DNA of 64,000 nucleotides from Argentina anserina (lineage: Eukaryota; Streptophyta; Magnoliopsida; Rosales; Rosaceae). The notes under the pieces are model-generated. The model saw only the letters and a program-made list of their open reading frames with translations, was not told the DNA's origin and searched no databases. Both the position numbers and the translations under genes were made by a program. The stretch spans positions 30,566,001 through 30,630,000 of the forward strand of contig NC_065877.1 of the NCBI RefSeq assembly GCF_933775445.1, written 5' to 3'. Positions 45,854-57,073 of this stretch are shown piece after piece. Within the stretch, counting starts at the first letter, position 1, and each line of letters opens with the position of its first letter.

Positions 45854-46342
45854 CAATAGAACCTCGTTAAATTAATATTAGATTAATTAATAATATCGCT
45901 AAAATAATATTTTTTACCACACCCGACTCGGGACTAACGTGCTAAATTAATATTTCGCTAAATTTGTAAGATAAGATAAATTTAAGAATTCATATAGACC
46001 ATATTGTATATATATATATATATATTAATAATGACATAATTTATATAATAAATTTTACATTTATGAGAATTTCATTGAAAACTTTGGTTAATTTAATTAT
46101 CATCAAATAAAATAATACAATACATCAGACAATATAATATTTTGAACAACGATGTCCGTGTAAATCCAACAATGTGGTGCATGAACAAAAAGTAACAATT
46201 TTTTTCTTTGAAAAAGTAAAAAATATATATTTATTATACTTTAATAAATTAATAAGCTATTAATTAATCATAAATTATCGATATATTAATATATCACTAA
46301 AATAATAATTTTCTCAGTCCCGAGCTCATAGAGGTTTTACTG
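45854..46342. mobile_element. Emigrant/pogo-type MITE
   Basis: The left end, CAATAGAACCTCGTTAAATT, and the inverted right end, CAGTAAAACCTCTATGAGCT, resemble the CAGTAAAACCTCTATAAATT termini of Emigrant/Lemi elements. TA lies at both flanks (45852-45853, 46343-46344), as expected for pogo/mariner insertion. The 489-bp interior is AT-rich and non-coding. Confidence 0.75.
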
Positions 46343-46344
46343 TA

Positions 46345-46779
46345 TACTAGTTGGGTCTACATGAGACTTTTGTGTTGGTTTCGAGTTATATTACTATCTG
46401 GTCATGGTCGGATGAGAACACGAATGGTATGCCCCAAGTAGAGTCAGAGCTTCGTCTTTCTTCGACATACTTGTGCTGAAAACTGTGGTGGATTCAAAAT
46501 TCACAACTTAGAGGATTTGAATTTTTTTTCCTCAACGACCGAAGTGATAGAAATTTGTAGTGTATAAAATATTTAACTATAATGTATAAAAATGTATACC
46601 TTGTTGATGTGAAAATAGCAATCTATTCATAATTACTATAAGTTTAGTCGATTGCAAAGAGAAATTTTTGGAATTGATCAAAGTGTTTATACTTAATTAA
46701 TTATTTCCCAAATTCTTGGAGAGACTTGAGTCCCCCCACAAACCCACCTAGCTAGATCCGCGCCTACTGAAAACGGTAA
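46345..46779. other. Spacer that cuts off the CAD1 relic
   Basis: No gene. Family similarity of the pseudogene stops abruptly near 46780, so a deletion or insertion breakpoint lies there. Confidence 0.45.
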
Positions 46780-47955
46780 CCTTAAGTCCGAAGGCCTTGC
46801 CGAATTTCACATCCATGTGACCAAGACCGCCGAGGCCGATGATCCCTAGGGTTTTAGCAGGGTTGTTCATCTTATAGTCCATCATGGAAGAGTAATAAAC
46901 AGTAATGCCGGCACAAAGCAGTGGTGCTGCTGACGCAAATGGATAGTCATCTGGTATTTTGAAGCAGTACCTATATATACTGAGTGACCAATAAATTAAG
47001 AATAACTTTCAAGCTTGTCCCTCATCAATTAAGCGACACTCATAAGTAGTGTTAGTTTTTCATGAACGACAATAAAAGTGGAGAATCCTCCATGAGTAAT
47101 TGTACCGTCATAATCAAAATGGCTGTATGTGTAAACTGCTCCTCTATCACAGTAAACTTCTAAGCCATCGTTACAATACTCAATCTCTACACGAATTGGT
47201 TTGAGTCCCAACTCCAACAGGATCGCCAACTTTGAAGCAATGAGCATTTGGACCAACCTCTTGCACAATGCCAACTATCTCATGCCTGTTGTTGATATAA
47301 ATGATGTAGAATAATCGACTCCTTTATATTTACTGGATACGAAGTCAACAAAACCACATGAATGTATACGTATGTATGATATATGCACTCACCCAGGCAC
47401 CATAGGATAGGTTGCATCTCCAAACTTGTTCGTCGGCCAAATTACCTCAGCATAACAAACTCTGCAGTGTGTGATCTGTATGGATACGTCATCAACTCGA
47501 ACATCCCTAATGAAAATATATAGTATTCGAGTTTAGCTAGCAAATTAACAAATTAAGCTACACTGTCCAATGTTTTAATGTGATTATGCAATTATTTCTT
47601 TTCAAGATGCCTGCTAAAACAAGTATATATAATTCTATAACAACATCGATCTTCAGACCAACACATGTACTGATGTACAGCGAGCTAGAGAGTACTCTCA
47701 TCGCATAATTTTGGTGAACATATTTGGTGAATGTAGCTCATAGGTATCATAGCTAGTTTTAGTATATGCAACGTACGTACGTACTCTTAAGATATGATGG
47801 AGATTTGAGGATGTATTCATGCATATATATATATAGTTGCATACCTTCGGTTAAATTTGTAAGGCGATAGGATTCCGGAAGCATCCCTTGCAGCCCATCC
47901 CAAGCAGTTCCAGAGTTCCCAATTCTACTTGCTGTACCAATGTCCGAGTTCATTG
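46780..47955 (-). pseudogene. CAD1: Truncated cinnamyl alcohol dehydrogenase 1-like pseudogene
   Basis: Minus-strand exon relics are collinear with CAD1-type medium-chain dehydrogenases. Near 47850-47910 GWAARDASGILSPYKF is readable, but not in frame with the ATG at 47953-47955. Near 47397-47505 [18 protein letters not shown] is followed by YPMVPG, and at about 47030-47285 [21 protein letters not shown] two-base loss in the structural-zinc segment (NSCRDCEYC) then shifts frame, after which FDYDGTITHGGFSTFIVVHE continues. Near 46785-46978 [20 protein letters not shown] and [20 protein letters not shown] occur. It ends abruptly inside the Rossmann fold. Frameshifts plus loss of the last third make it non-functional. 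Confidence 0.85.
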
Positions 47956-48386
47956 CTCAATCGAAGTAGTAAAAGTTAATTGGAAGATGATGAAGAAGGC
48001 TCAGATTAACCAAAAATCAGACGAGGAAGATCTGAGCTAGCTAAGTTTGTACGTAGAAATATCACTTTGGTCATTGTTATATATTTCGGTCGGCACTTTA
48101 GTGATCGAATTTTCAAAAACTTCATTTTGGTCATCCAACTATACTATCCGTATGTCGTCACATTTGTCATTTTGTATATTTTCTCTGTTATTGAAACTGA
48201 AATCCTAATATAGAGGGTTATATTTGTCATTCCAATAAGAAAATAAATAAATTGGTGTGCTAAAGAAAAAAAATTGTCGTTTGATTGCTTTAGTATCCGA
48301 ATTATCATTCGAGTTAATAAAGAAAATGGTGAAAATAAACTGAATGACCAATATGAAACACGAATAATATAGTTAGATGACCAAAC

Positions 48387-48391
48387 TAAAA
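48387..48391 (+). repeat. Left target-site duplication (TAAAA) of the solo LTR
   Basis: TAAAA directly precedes TGTAACGACC; the same 5 bp follow the right end at 51381-51385. Confidence 0.85.
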
Positions 48392-49116
48392 TGTAACGAC
48401 CCCGAAATTTCGAGCTTAAAAACTCAAAATTCTAAAGTCGTTAAACACCAAATAATCTCAAATAAATCGAAATCATTAAAGCGTAACAGCGGATCACATC
48501 TGAGTTTAAAATATAACTCAGTCAAGCCGATTATTACAAACCCAAATGATAATTCAACATATAACAAATGGAATTGTATAATCCTCACAACCTCACAAAT
48601 AAAATCACACCAAATCACACACACAATCCACGCTGGAACCTCACCACGACTGGATGCGATCGACTTCGAGTCTTCGGAGTCGTCACTCAATCACCACTAC
48701 TCAGCACCTGCGGAAGTATCCCCTACACCATTGTAATTGGTGCACCGGGATTGCAACACAAACCCGGTAAGCTTTACAGCTCGTATGAGTAAAATATTAA
48801 AATAACTCTCGTCTCATAAAAGACACAACTCCACATCAACACAGCATAATGAAAATCATGAGAAAACGAGCAACCCATCTGGTTACTCAAAAACTTTCAC
48901 AAAATGGTAACTAATGAGCGCTGGTACACATCCGTTACCCCTCACTTAGTATACCGCTGATGTTGGGTAACCACCCGCCACCCAACATCCAAACAAGCTG
49001 AGTACCCATGATCAGATAACCACCCGTTACCTCCATGCAGTACTATGGCAGACAGACTAGAGCTCTAACTGTATCGTAACTTTCGCCCGGCCAAAGGCTA
49101 GGTTCCGACTTGCCTC

Positions 49117-49290
49117 ACATGTACAATAATCTCACATCATATTGTACCACAAATCACGTCCGAAGACAAATCACAATATTTCACATTTTCCGTGATAAAA
49201 TCACATGTACAATAATCTCACATCATATTGTACCACACATCACGTCCGAAGACAAATCACAATATTTCACATTTTCCGTGATAAAATCAT
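49117..49290 (+). repeat. Two-copy 86-bp tandem repeat in the LTR
   Basis: ATGTACAATAATCTCACATC through CCGTGATAAAATCA occurs twice in a row with almost no change. A third partial copy of the first 20 bp or so follows. Confidence 0.85.
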
Positions 49291-49940
49291 GTACAATAAT
49301 CACTCATCATATTGTACGTTTTAAAACTTTCACAATATATCCATAATAAAAATCATAACAGTATATTATATAGCAAACTATATATATTCGTATTTATTTA
49401 CCATTTATACCGCATATACATAGTCCACTATATCCTATACATGTCATATTTCATAAACACCTGAAAAATTACGTACGATAATCTCACATCATATCGTACC
49501 ATTGAAATCACATACACATGCACAATTTTTCTGTCACCGAAATGACTATTTTCAATGAATTAATAACAGTAAGTAATTTAATGAACTATATATATATATG
49601 TACTTATTACCATTTATACTGTATATATGTAGCTCACTAAATTATATACATGTTGTAATTCATCTAATAAACACACTTGCAAAAATGTTGAATCACCGCG
49701 AGGGTAGATTCGTAAATCAGTGAGATTTTACTCACCTTACTGACTTGAGCGTAATCCTCAATTTCCGATAATAATCCATTTCCTCGATTTAGCGATCACC
49801 TTAAAAAGATAAAAACCAGCATTTAGAATCGTTTCGTAAACCTTTAAATGCCAAAACAGTAATATACGGTTACTGTTCAGCAATTTTGGTTTATACGAAG
49901 TTACTGTTCACTATTCACGGTTACTGTACAATACTCAATT

Positions 49941-50132
49941 AATACGTATTTCTGTACGTATAAATATTAAATACGTATTTCTGTACGTATAAATAATAAT
50001 ACGTATTTTTGTACGTATAAATATTAATACGTATTTCTGTACGTATAAATATTAATACGTATTTCTGTACGTATAAATATTAATACGTATTTCTGTACGT
50101 ATAAATAATAATACGTATTTTTGTACGTATAC
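49941..50132 (+). repeat. Seven tandem 28-bp units with internal palindromes
   Basis: AATACGTATTTCTGTACGTA plus about 8 bp of AAATATT recurs seven times, at 49941, about 49969, 49998, 50026, 50054, 50082 and 50111. Each unit has two inverted TACGTA cores and can fold back. Two to three units read TTT in place of TTC. Confidence 0.9.
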
Positions 50133-51380
50133 GTACGATTTAAATGTAATTACAATTTAGTAATAAAATTTACTAAATTACCCTTTTACAAATTACATTT
50201 TACATTTACTGAAAGTAATTTATAATTACATTTACCGAAGGTAAAATTTAATTACATTTACCGCAGTAAATAAAAATTACATTTACTTTTACCGTACACA
50301 GTAAATTACCAAAATACCCTTCTGTCAAAACTGTCCCACCGTCGCACGTGGCGGCGCGTGTGGCACACGCGCCACCTCCGGCGGGCCGCGCGTGGGGCCC
50401 ACGCGCCGGGGCTAACCACGGCGCGTATCACGCCACCGCCTCCTCCAAAACCACCCTCTTCCTTCCCTCTATCCTCCTACGGTCCTAGGCAGCCCCTCCG
50501 CCACCTCAGACCTCCCAACGCGCCGCCTCTAGGCGGCGGTATCTCTCACAAAACTTCATCCTCCGATCTCCACACATCCATCCCAAAATCATCCAAAATC
50601 ATCACACAACATCAATATCATCATTCCTTACCTTGATTGCACGGCGGAGCCCTTGAATCGACGATGGTGAAGCTTGAGGTGCCGGCGGAGGAGATCGAGC
50701 AGTAGTGGAGGTAGGCGGCGATTCGAGGCTTAATCCTTGACGCGTGGTTCCAGGGATGAGGAGGAGCGGTGGCGAGCTTGCCTCGAGCACGTCGTCGATG
50801 TGGAAGCACGGCGATGAGATCCCCCGAGCTTCAAGGTGGCGAGTCGCGGCTCGTCGTGTCCAGGGGTGACTGAGGGCGGTCGAGCGACGTCTTTGGGGTG
50901 GGTGGTGAGTCTCACGGCAACCGGTGAGGCTAGATCGCCGGTGGGCAGTGAGGGAGAGAGAGAGGGAGACTCGGGAGAGCGAGAGGGAGAAAGTGAGAGG
51001 GAGGCGGAGAGAAACTGAGGGTTTCCAAAAGTGGAAACCCTAATCACAAATCATTCTATTTATACTCGTTTCCAAATCGGAAACTAACTTCCGACGTTAA
51101 TAACTTTTACCTCTGTCGTCCGATTTGAACGTGTCACATGTCCACGCACTCGTATCGACGAGCTCTACAACTTTCGTGAAGGAAGTTTTTGCAACCGATC
51201 GACGGAATAAAAGTCGATATAAACGTTACGGAAATGTAACGTTTTTCAATTTAAACGTTCCGAGGACGTTTCCTTTTCTCGTTTACTAACGTCGCAACCA
51301 ATTACGTTCATTCTAATAAAATTCGAAATTTTATAGAATTCCAAATCAAACTAAAATGTTTGAAATTTAGGGTTATTACA

Positions 51381-51385
51381 TAAAA
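51381..51385 (+). repeat. Right target-site duplication (TAAAA) of the solo LTR
   Basis: Exact match to 48387-48391. Confidence 0.85.
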
Positions 51386-51450
51386 TTTTCAAAAGTTTGA
51401 TAACTAAAGTGTCAAGCAAAACATACTTCGATGATTAAAGTAATATTTCT

Positions 51451-51724
51451 TCCAATGTTGTATGCAATCTATGCATGTGTTGAATATCTTTTACGGGACA
51501 AGATGTTTTATGTCGAATGTGTGTTGAATATCTTTTGTTGTCGAATTCATACGTCTCTTGAAGTCTTTTAATTGAGTAGTTATATTTATATTCAATGTAT
51601 ATATTGATTGGCAGCAAAATTTAAAAACAATACATGAGATATGAGCTACTAAGAGTTAAGATGTTCAACGTTTCTATTAATCAATCAAAATAGTACTCGA
51701 CTTTGAAAATCCGACACACTTCTG
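51451..51724. other. Spacer between the MITE and the TRIM element
   Basis: Contains a small direct repeat of TGTTGAATATCTTTT. No gene. Confidence 0.4.
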
Positions 51725-51729
51725 ATACC

Positions 51730-52431
51730 TATTGTGCGGGAGCGGCCAACAATCTCACACACACGGGTTCAATAATGCTAATACTCCCCCACTCTAGCTA
51801 CCAGGTAGAGTTTGGGTATGAGATTTTCCACAAAAGGTCTCGACATTAGTATGTGTGGTATCAATCCATATAACCCAAATATGACTCTTCACTTTTTCAA
51901 TGTGGGATTCCAAATGGCTCAAATCTAAGCCAATTTATTTCCAACAATCTCCACCTTGGTGTGATTTGAGTCATCACCAATTGTATCATGATCTGAATAG
52001 CTCCAACCTTGTGACCGTAATTCAAATGGGAGCTCCACCAAATTCGATCGTATGAGACACCAAGTTCCAAGCGTAACTTGGGCTTTGATACAACCTCGAC
52101 CACAAGCATCAATCCAAGTCCAAATCTTGTGACCCCAATTCAAATGGGAGCTCCACCAAATTCGATCGCATGAGACACTAAGTCTCAAGCGTAACTTGGG
52201 CTCTGATACCAATTGTTGTGCGGAAGAGGCCAACAATCTCACACACACGGGTCTAATAATGCCGATACTCCCCCCACTTTAGCCACCCAGTAGAGTTTGG
52301 GTATGAGGTTTTCCACAAAAAGCCTCAACATTAGTGTGTGCGGTATCAATCCATATAACTCAAATATGACTCTTCACTTTTTCAATGTAGGATTCCAAAT
52401 GGCTCAAATCTAAGCCAATCTATTTCCAACA
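51730..52431 (-). mobile_element. Complete TRIM (miniature LTR) retrotransposon, 702 bp
   Basis: Two direct repeats of about 217 bp (51730-51946 and 52214-52431) begin TGTTGTGCGG (TATTGTGCGG in the left copy) and end TTTCCAACA. A minus-strand primer binding site TGGTATCAGAGCCC (52198-52211), complementary in type to initiator tRNA-Met, lies 2 bp inside the right LTR. On the minus strand CAAGGTGGAGAT precedes the left LTR as a purine tract. Exact ATACC flanks (51725-51729 and 52432-52436) are the target duplication. It has no coding capacity. Confidence 0.9.
51994..52211 (-). repeat. Duplicated internal domain of the TRIM element
   Basis: The block from CCTTGTGACCGTAATTCAAA to GGGCTTTGATAC repeats once as CTTGTGACCCCAATTCAAA to GGGCTCTGATACC, about 118 bp apart. 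The PBS was therefore duplicated too; the inner copy reads GTATCAAAGCCC and has decayed. Confidence 0.8.
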
Positions 52432-52436
52432 ATACC

Positions 52437-53385
52437 TACAGTAACATCATTAACCTCATGTCATTATTCACATTTTAAAAGGATAATATAGTAATTTTTC
52501 CTGGTTTATCTCTTACTCATGCATCTGCAAGACTACAACTCCGACCCAGCACCGCAAACTAACATGATCCCGCAAAAAAGAAATTACAACATGGTACCTC
52601 TGTTGCCAGAAAAAAAATTGAGATAGTTTATTTTCATTTACATATACTTTTGATTGACTTTTCACATTCTCAATTAAGAATATGCATAAAGATGATTCTT
52701 TCTTATTGGCCAATCCTGATCTTTGAACCCGATCAAATTCCATGTTTCAGTGTAAATAAGAACATTAGGCATAGTTGAGATGAGAACACACCTTGAATTG
52801 ACAACCCTATCTCTACAACAAAATGGAAGGCTTCATATATATGCCTAGCAAAGAAGCAAAGCAAGCTACACTTCACAAAGGTAGAGCTTATCTTGTGAGG
52901 ATATTTTTTCCCAAAGGAGCACGTTAACTGAAAATCCAAAATCCAATACAATTCCTAGGTTATCACTTATCACCATAATTGAAAATTTTATAGAATTGCA
53001 GTCTTAAAAAAAAAACTACAATCCCAAATCAGAATTATGGCTCACTCACCTAGATGAAATTGCATTGCAACTTGGCCCAAAATCTATCCCTATTATTGAC
53101 AACGACTTCAAGGAAAATCAAGAAGGAGATTGAGCCATCGTAACCTCCACAATTGCCACTGAAACCATCGCTTTCTTTAAACACAAGTTCTTCATTACTG
53201 CCCAGATACCCTTAAATTGAGTCCTCAAACCCATAATCCCGATAGACCGTCGTCCAATTTGACCTTTTCCCCTCTCAATCTCAAGCACGTAGACGTTTTG
53301 GTGAATGTGTTGTGGTGATGATGGCTAATAAGTCTAGTTAGTGGGGAGAGAGGTGAAAATTGATGGTGCGACCGGAGGCCTCAAT
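52437..53385. other. Spacer without a supported gene
   Basis: Mixed AT-rich sequence. Short open frames only, no family match. Confidence 0.45.
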
Positions 53386-53740
53386 CACTACAAGAAAAAT
53401 GACATATGACAACATCTCAATAACAACATGGGCGTTTAGAGCGTTGTTGATTACTATTTTGGACAACATGTTTATTTGGTGTGTTGTGAAAAGTTATATT
53501 CAACTACATGCGTCACTTGCATGTTGTTAATGTAGTTTTTGACTACGTATTATGTGTGTTGTTATTTGGAAGTTGTCAATTCAACATATCAACATCTAAC
53601 TGAAAGACACATTGTTAAAGGCTTTCAAAATAATAACATGTAGCACGATGTTAAATATTTTTAAAATAATAATACGCATCATGTTGTCAAATATTTTACA
53701 GATAGACAACATGCAACGCATTGTGATATGCTTCTATTGA
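53386..53740 (+). mobile_element. CACTA (En/Spm-type) transposon end
   Basis: CACTACAAGAAAAATGACAT is the standard plant CACTA terminus. It is followed by about 350 bp with many ACAACATG/CATGTTGT subterminal repeats in both orientations. The matching opposite end was not found, so it is probably a truncated copy. Confidence 0.7.
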
Positions 53741-53849
53741 AAATTTGAAAGGGAAATGGAAAAATAGCAAACTTTTGCGCTTCGATTGATCAGAATGCCC
53801 TTTCTATATAAAAGAAAATGAAACAAAAAGACTTATCTCAAAAGGAAAG

Positions 53850-55590
53850 TGATAGGAGCACTTTGTGTGACGTTCTTAACATGTTTTTACCTCCATTTGT
53901 ACTTTGCTTAGCTCTTATTATTGTAGTATAGAGTCATTGAGTCGAGTTAGGAGTCTTTAGTGACGTTCGTTCCCTTTTGGTGCTAAAACGGGTGTAAAAT
54001 GTAGAAATTGTCGAGAGTACATAGAGTAGTATTCCTTATCAAACTAGGAAACCTAGTTGGGTTATGATTTTTATTATTCGACATTTCTGTAACATTTGTG
54101 ATTTATATTTATTATTTTCTTTCTTTATTTCAGAATTAAATGAGAGATAATGACTTGGAAATTATGGAAAGAAAGAGGAGAAGAATGAAACAAAAGGAGA
54201 AAAAGGAAAGAAGTAATTTAGTTTCTGAATAAGATGAAAAAGAAGAAGTATGCAGCCTTAAAAAAGGGAAGGTTCATCCGGCCATTAAATGGAAAGAATA
54301 AGAAAAGAAGGAAACAAAAGAAGAAAAAGGAAGGAGAGAACAAAGAGATAATTCTAAAGAATGCATGTGGTCTAGAAGAAGGGAGAATGCATGTGACCAA
54401 CAAAGATGATCATCATTCAATCGAGAATGAAAGAAAAGAAAACAAAAGGAAATACATGGATCAGCCCATTCAAAACCCTAGCAGCCCCTCCTCTACTCCT
54501 TCCTCTATAAAAGGCATGGCCTCCCTCACAATTCACCATCTCCATTCTCTCACAAACAAAGCCGAATTGCTGCCCAAAAACAGCCAGAAAATTCAAGCCA
54601 AGAACCTTCATCCATCATCACCAAGCCGTGCTCATATTCCTCCTCCACCAATTCGAATTCATCATTCCTTCATCCTAGAAGGTTTCTAATGTGTGATTCA
54701 TCCATGACTTGTAATATTTCTTTTTATTTTCTGCAAATTTCGAATTCATTGTATGAATCATTGGATGTTATTTTCGGTTTCATATGTGAAGAACATAAAT
54801 TCAGACTTCTTTGGTTTTATGTTTTGATTGTATGAACTCTTGAATATGTGTTTATGCCGTGTGTAGCATCTATGGGCAGTAGGATTTTCGAAATTAATTT
54901 AGGTTTTATTTCAATTAATTCCTTGAATTCGTACATCTAAATCAATACTTGAGGAAGCCAAGGCCATAGTTCTCCTAGGGTTGCGATTTAATTCACCAAA
55001 GTGTTTATTGATTGAATATGCGCTTCGTGTTTCAATTATGGATACTTATATAGGGCTGTGATAGTTCTAGGAATTTGCATGTTTAATCAAGATGAGTGAC
55101 ACCATGCTTGCTTACATGTCTCCAATTCGACTTAATGTGCTTTTGTGCTACTTTGTTGTTTAACTAGTACGTTTTCTTATGTTGAACTCTCTTTAGCATA
55201 TGTTTAGGATTGAACTCTTCGTTGATTCTAAATATTTAAGAAGTCTTAACGATTAGATGAACCGCTTCGGACTCTAATTAGAATTGGAATTGAAATGGAC
55301 TTAGAAAGAATCGAAAATACTTGCTGCCTATATGTTGTTCTATGCGTGTCATACATGTTAAATGAATAGAATTCGTGTTTTGGTTATGTGATGAATGGTT
55401 GATCAATTGTATATAAGTAATTTATGATTTATTTTAAGTAGTAGTTTTAGAATCAAACTCAAATCCCCCAATAACATGATAAGTTTTGAGGCCCTTTTGA
55501 TTCCCCGGACTGAACGATCCCTGCTTATTCTATACTAACAATGATGTTTTTCAGGGTATTTTATAGACGTTCTAACCGAACGCTCTATCA
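53850..55590 (+). mobile_element. LTR-like block (Tat-type gypsy), probably solo or truncated
   Basis: It begins TGATAGGAGCACTTTGTGTG and ends CGAACGCTCTATCA, a TG...CA pair with matching inverted ends (TGATAGGAGC against TGATAGAGCG). The 1.7-kb interior shows CT/GA-rich tracts and no domain. The start resembles long LTRs of Tat-lineage gypsy elements. The 5-mers at the flanks (GAAAG, CTTAT) do not match, so a clean solo LTR is not proven. An open frame at 54234-54689 is low-complexity Lys/Arg-rich. Confidence 0.5.
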
Positions 55591-55945
55591 CTTATTTACT
55601 CTCAAGAGAAAAATTCTCACTTTGTCTCTCAAAATTTGTTTCCTCTCTCTGAAAATTTTCTCTTCATCTATCACTCACTGATATTAGGGTTTCGAAGCTT
55701 CACGCGGTACCGGCGGTGCTCTGCTTCATCTCGGATCCTCGTTTTCCAGTTCCGGCGAATCCTTCCCGAAGTCTCTCCACAATTTTTCAATTCCTTAGGC
55801 TTGTGCGGTGTATACTTCAACTCTAGTGCTCGTTTCAATTCAAGTAGCAATTCTGAATTGAATTGGAGCTGCTTCAGTGGTATTTGCAATGGCGCCTAGT
55901 CGAAGGATTGGAGCTAGCAAAGCCGCTCAGGCCACCGCTGCTCGG
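55591..55945 (+). pseudogene. Orphan 5' UTR and first exon resembling HUA2-like genes
   Basis: A CT-rich leader and TTAGGGTTTCGAAGC precede an ATG at 55889-55891. The frame reads MAPSRRIGASKAAQATAA, ending in an Arg codon cut by a GTAAGTG donor at 55946. The Met-Ala-Pro-Ser-Arg-Arg...Ser-Lys-Ala-Ala start resembles PWWP-domain HUA2-like proteins. After the intron only CGCAGTCGCCGCC-like acceptor sequence and then LTR DNA follow, so no PWWP exon is present. Probably a truncated or captured gene start. Confidence 0.4.
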
Positions 55946-56084
55946 TAAGTGTTCAGGTGCTAAAAGACATTCTCTCATAGCCATAGATATGCAAACTCTA
56001 GACTAATTTCATTTTCAAATTTCTCTAGAATTTCATCTCTCTCTCTCTCTCTTTCTCGCAGTCGCCGCCCCTTAAGAAGATTGA

Positions 56085-57073
56085 ACTGTGACATTCATAT
56101 AATATAGTGGGTTGTGTATGTGTACAAAAATGGTAAATACGATACATATATATGGGTTGCTATATTATATAATGTTACGGTTTTTATTTCCAAATGATAT
56201 TATATTGTGGTGACTATATTTATTGTTGTGCAAGAGTAAACATGTGTTGATTGTTATATTGTATGTGGTTTTAATATTGGGTCATGTTAAAACGTTCTCT
56301 GGTCTTTAGACGTTGTTGGTAGTAATCGGAACCAAGCCTTAGCCGAGTGTCAGTTACGATCAGTTAAGCTCTAGTATGTTTTCTGGTATACTGCATGAAG
56401 GGTAACATATGAGTTGCCTGGGTCTCATGAGTACCCATGTTTTGAGTGAGATTGGGTAACATATGGGTTACCTAGTGTCTGTCGGCGTCCTGCATGAGGG
56501 GTAACAAATGAGTACCTCGGTCTCATGAGTATCCATGTTTTTAAATGATATTTGGTAAACATATGGGTTATCCAATGTCTCATGAGTACACATATTTTCA
56601 AATATTATTGGACAACCAGAAGAGCCGTCCAGTATCTCACGAGTACACTTATCTTTAAATGTTATCAATTATTTTCTTTTGTATGCGATGTATGTTATAC
56701 TGTTGGTTTACTCATACAGTCATACGAGCTGAAAAGTTTACCAGGTTTGTGTTTACAATCCCGGTGCACCTATTCGATGGTGTATGTGATAGTTCTGTAG
56801 GTGTGGATTAGCAGATTTAGAGGGCTTACTCTGAAGATTTCTGAAGTTTATTTCTTCTATTTGTGGTGAGGATTGAGTGAATTTTACATTTCTATTTGTT
56901 ATAATACTTGAGGTATAAACTGGTTATGCATTATTCAAGTCGACTGAGTCGTACTATGAACTCATTTTCGATACACTGTTACTATAAGATGATTTCAATA
57001 TTTTTGAGATTGTTTTAGAGTTTTCATGGCTTCGAATTCGAATTTTTATCATTCGAATTTTCGGAGCTGTGAC
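56085..57073 (+). mobile_element. Truncated LTR copy related to the solo LTR at 48.4-51.4 kb, opposite orientation
   Basis: It matches the reverse complement of roughly 48.4-49.7 kb. Shared landmarks include GTTTACCAGGTTTGTGTT, ACAATCCCGGTGCACC and GGGTAACATATGGGTTACC, and an end TTCGAATTTTCGGAGCTGTG followed by ACA. Divergence is substantial. GGGTAAC(A/C)-containing units are reiterated three to four times between 56400 and 56580. The left edge is truncated. Confidence 0.65.

Larger units (their letters stand above)
48392..51380 (-). mobile_element. Solo LTR of a Ty3/gypsy (Tekay-like) element, 2,989 bp
   Basis: It begins TGTAACGACCCCGAAATTTC and ends GAAATTTAGGGTTATTACA, the TG...CA short inverted termini of an LTR, and is flanked by exact TAAAA duplications. 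No internal domain or second LTR is present, so it arose by LTR-LTR recombination. A minus-strand TATAAATAG at about 51056-51064 followed by a CT-rich leader sets the orientation. The long LTR and GTAACGACCC ends suggest the Tekay/Del chromovirus lineage (inference). The region 50330-51000 is very GC-rich. Confidence 0.8.
48055..51450. mobile_element. MITE with about 60-bp inverted repeats, split by a solo LTR
   Basis: The left end starts AGAAATATCACTTTGGTCAT and continues through CACTTTAGTGATCGAATTTT. The inverted right end starts AGAAATATTACTTTAATCAT and continues CACTTTAGTTATCAAACTTT. Similarity runs about 60 bp. Removing the inserted LTR leaves about 400 bp. A target duplication is not evident. 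Confidence 0.7.

Noticed and set aside
50358..51047. Pro/Ser/Arg-rich open frames on both strands in a GC-rich block
   Set aside because: They lie wholly inside the solo LTR, overlap one another on both strands and look like GC-driven chance frames.
54234..54689. A 151-residue Lys/Arg-rich open frame
   Set aside because: Low-complexity purine-rich DNA inside an LTR-like block, with no domain and no splice or promoter context.
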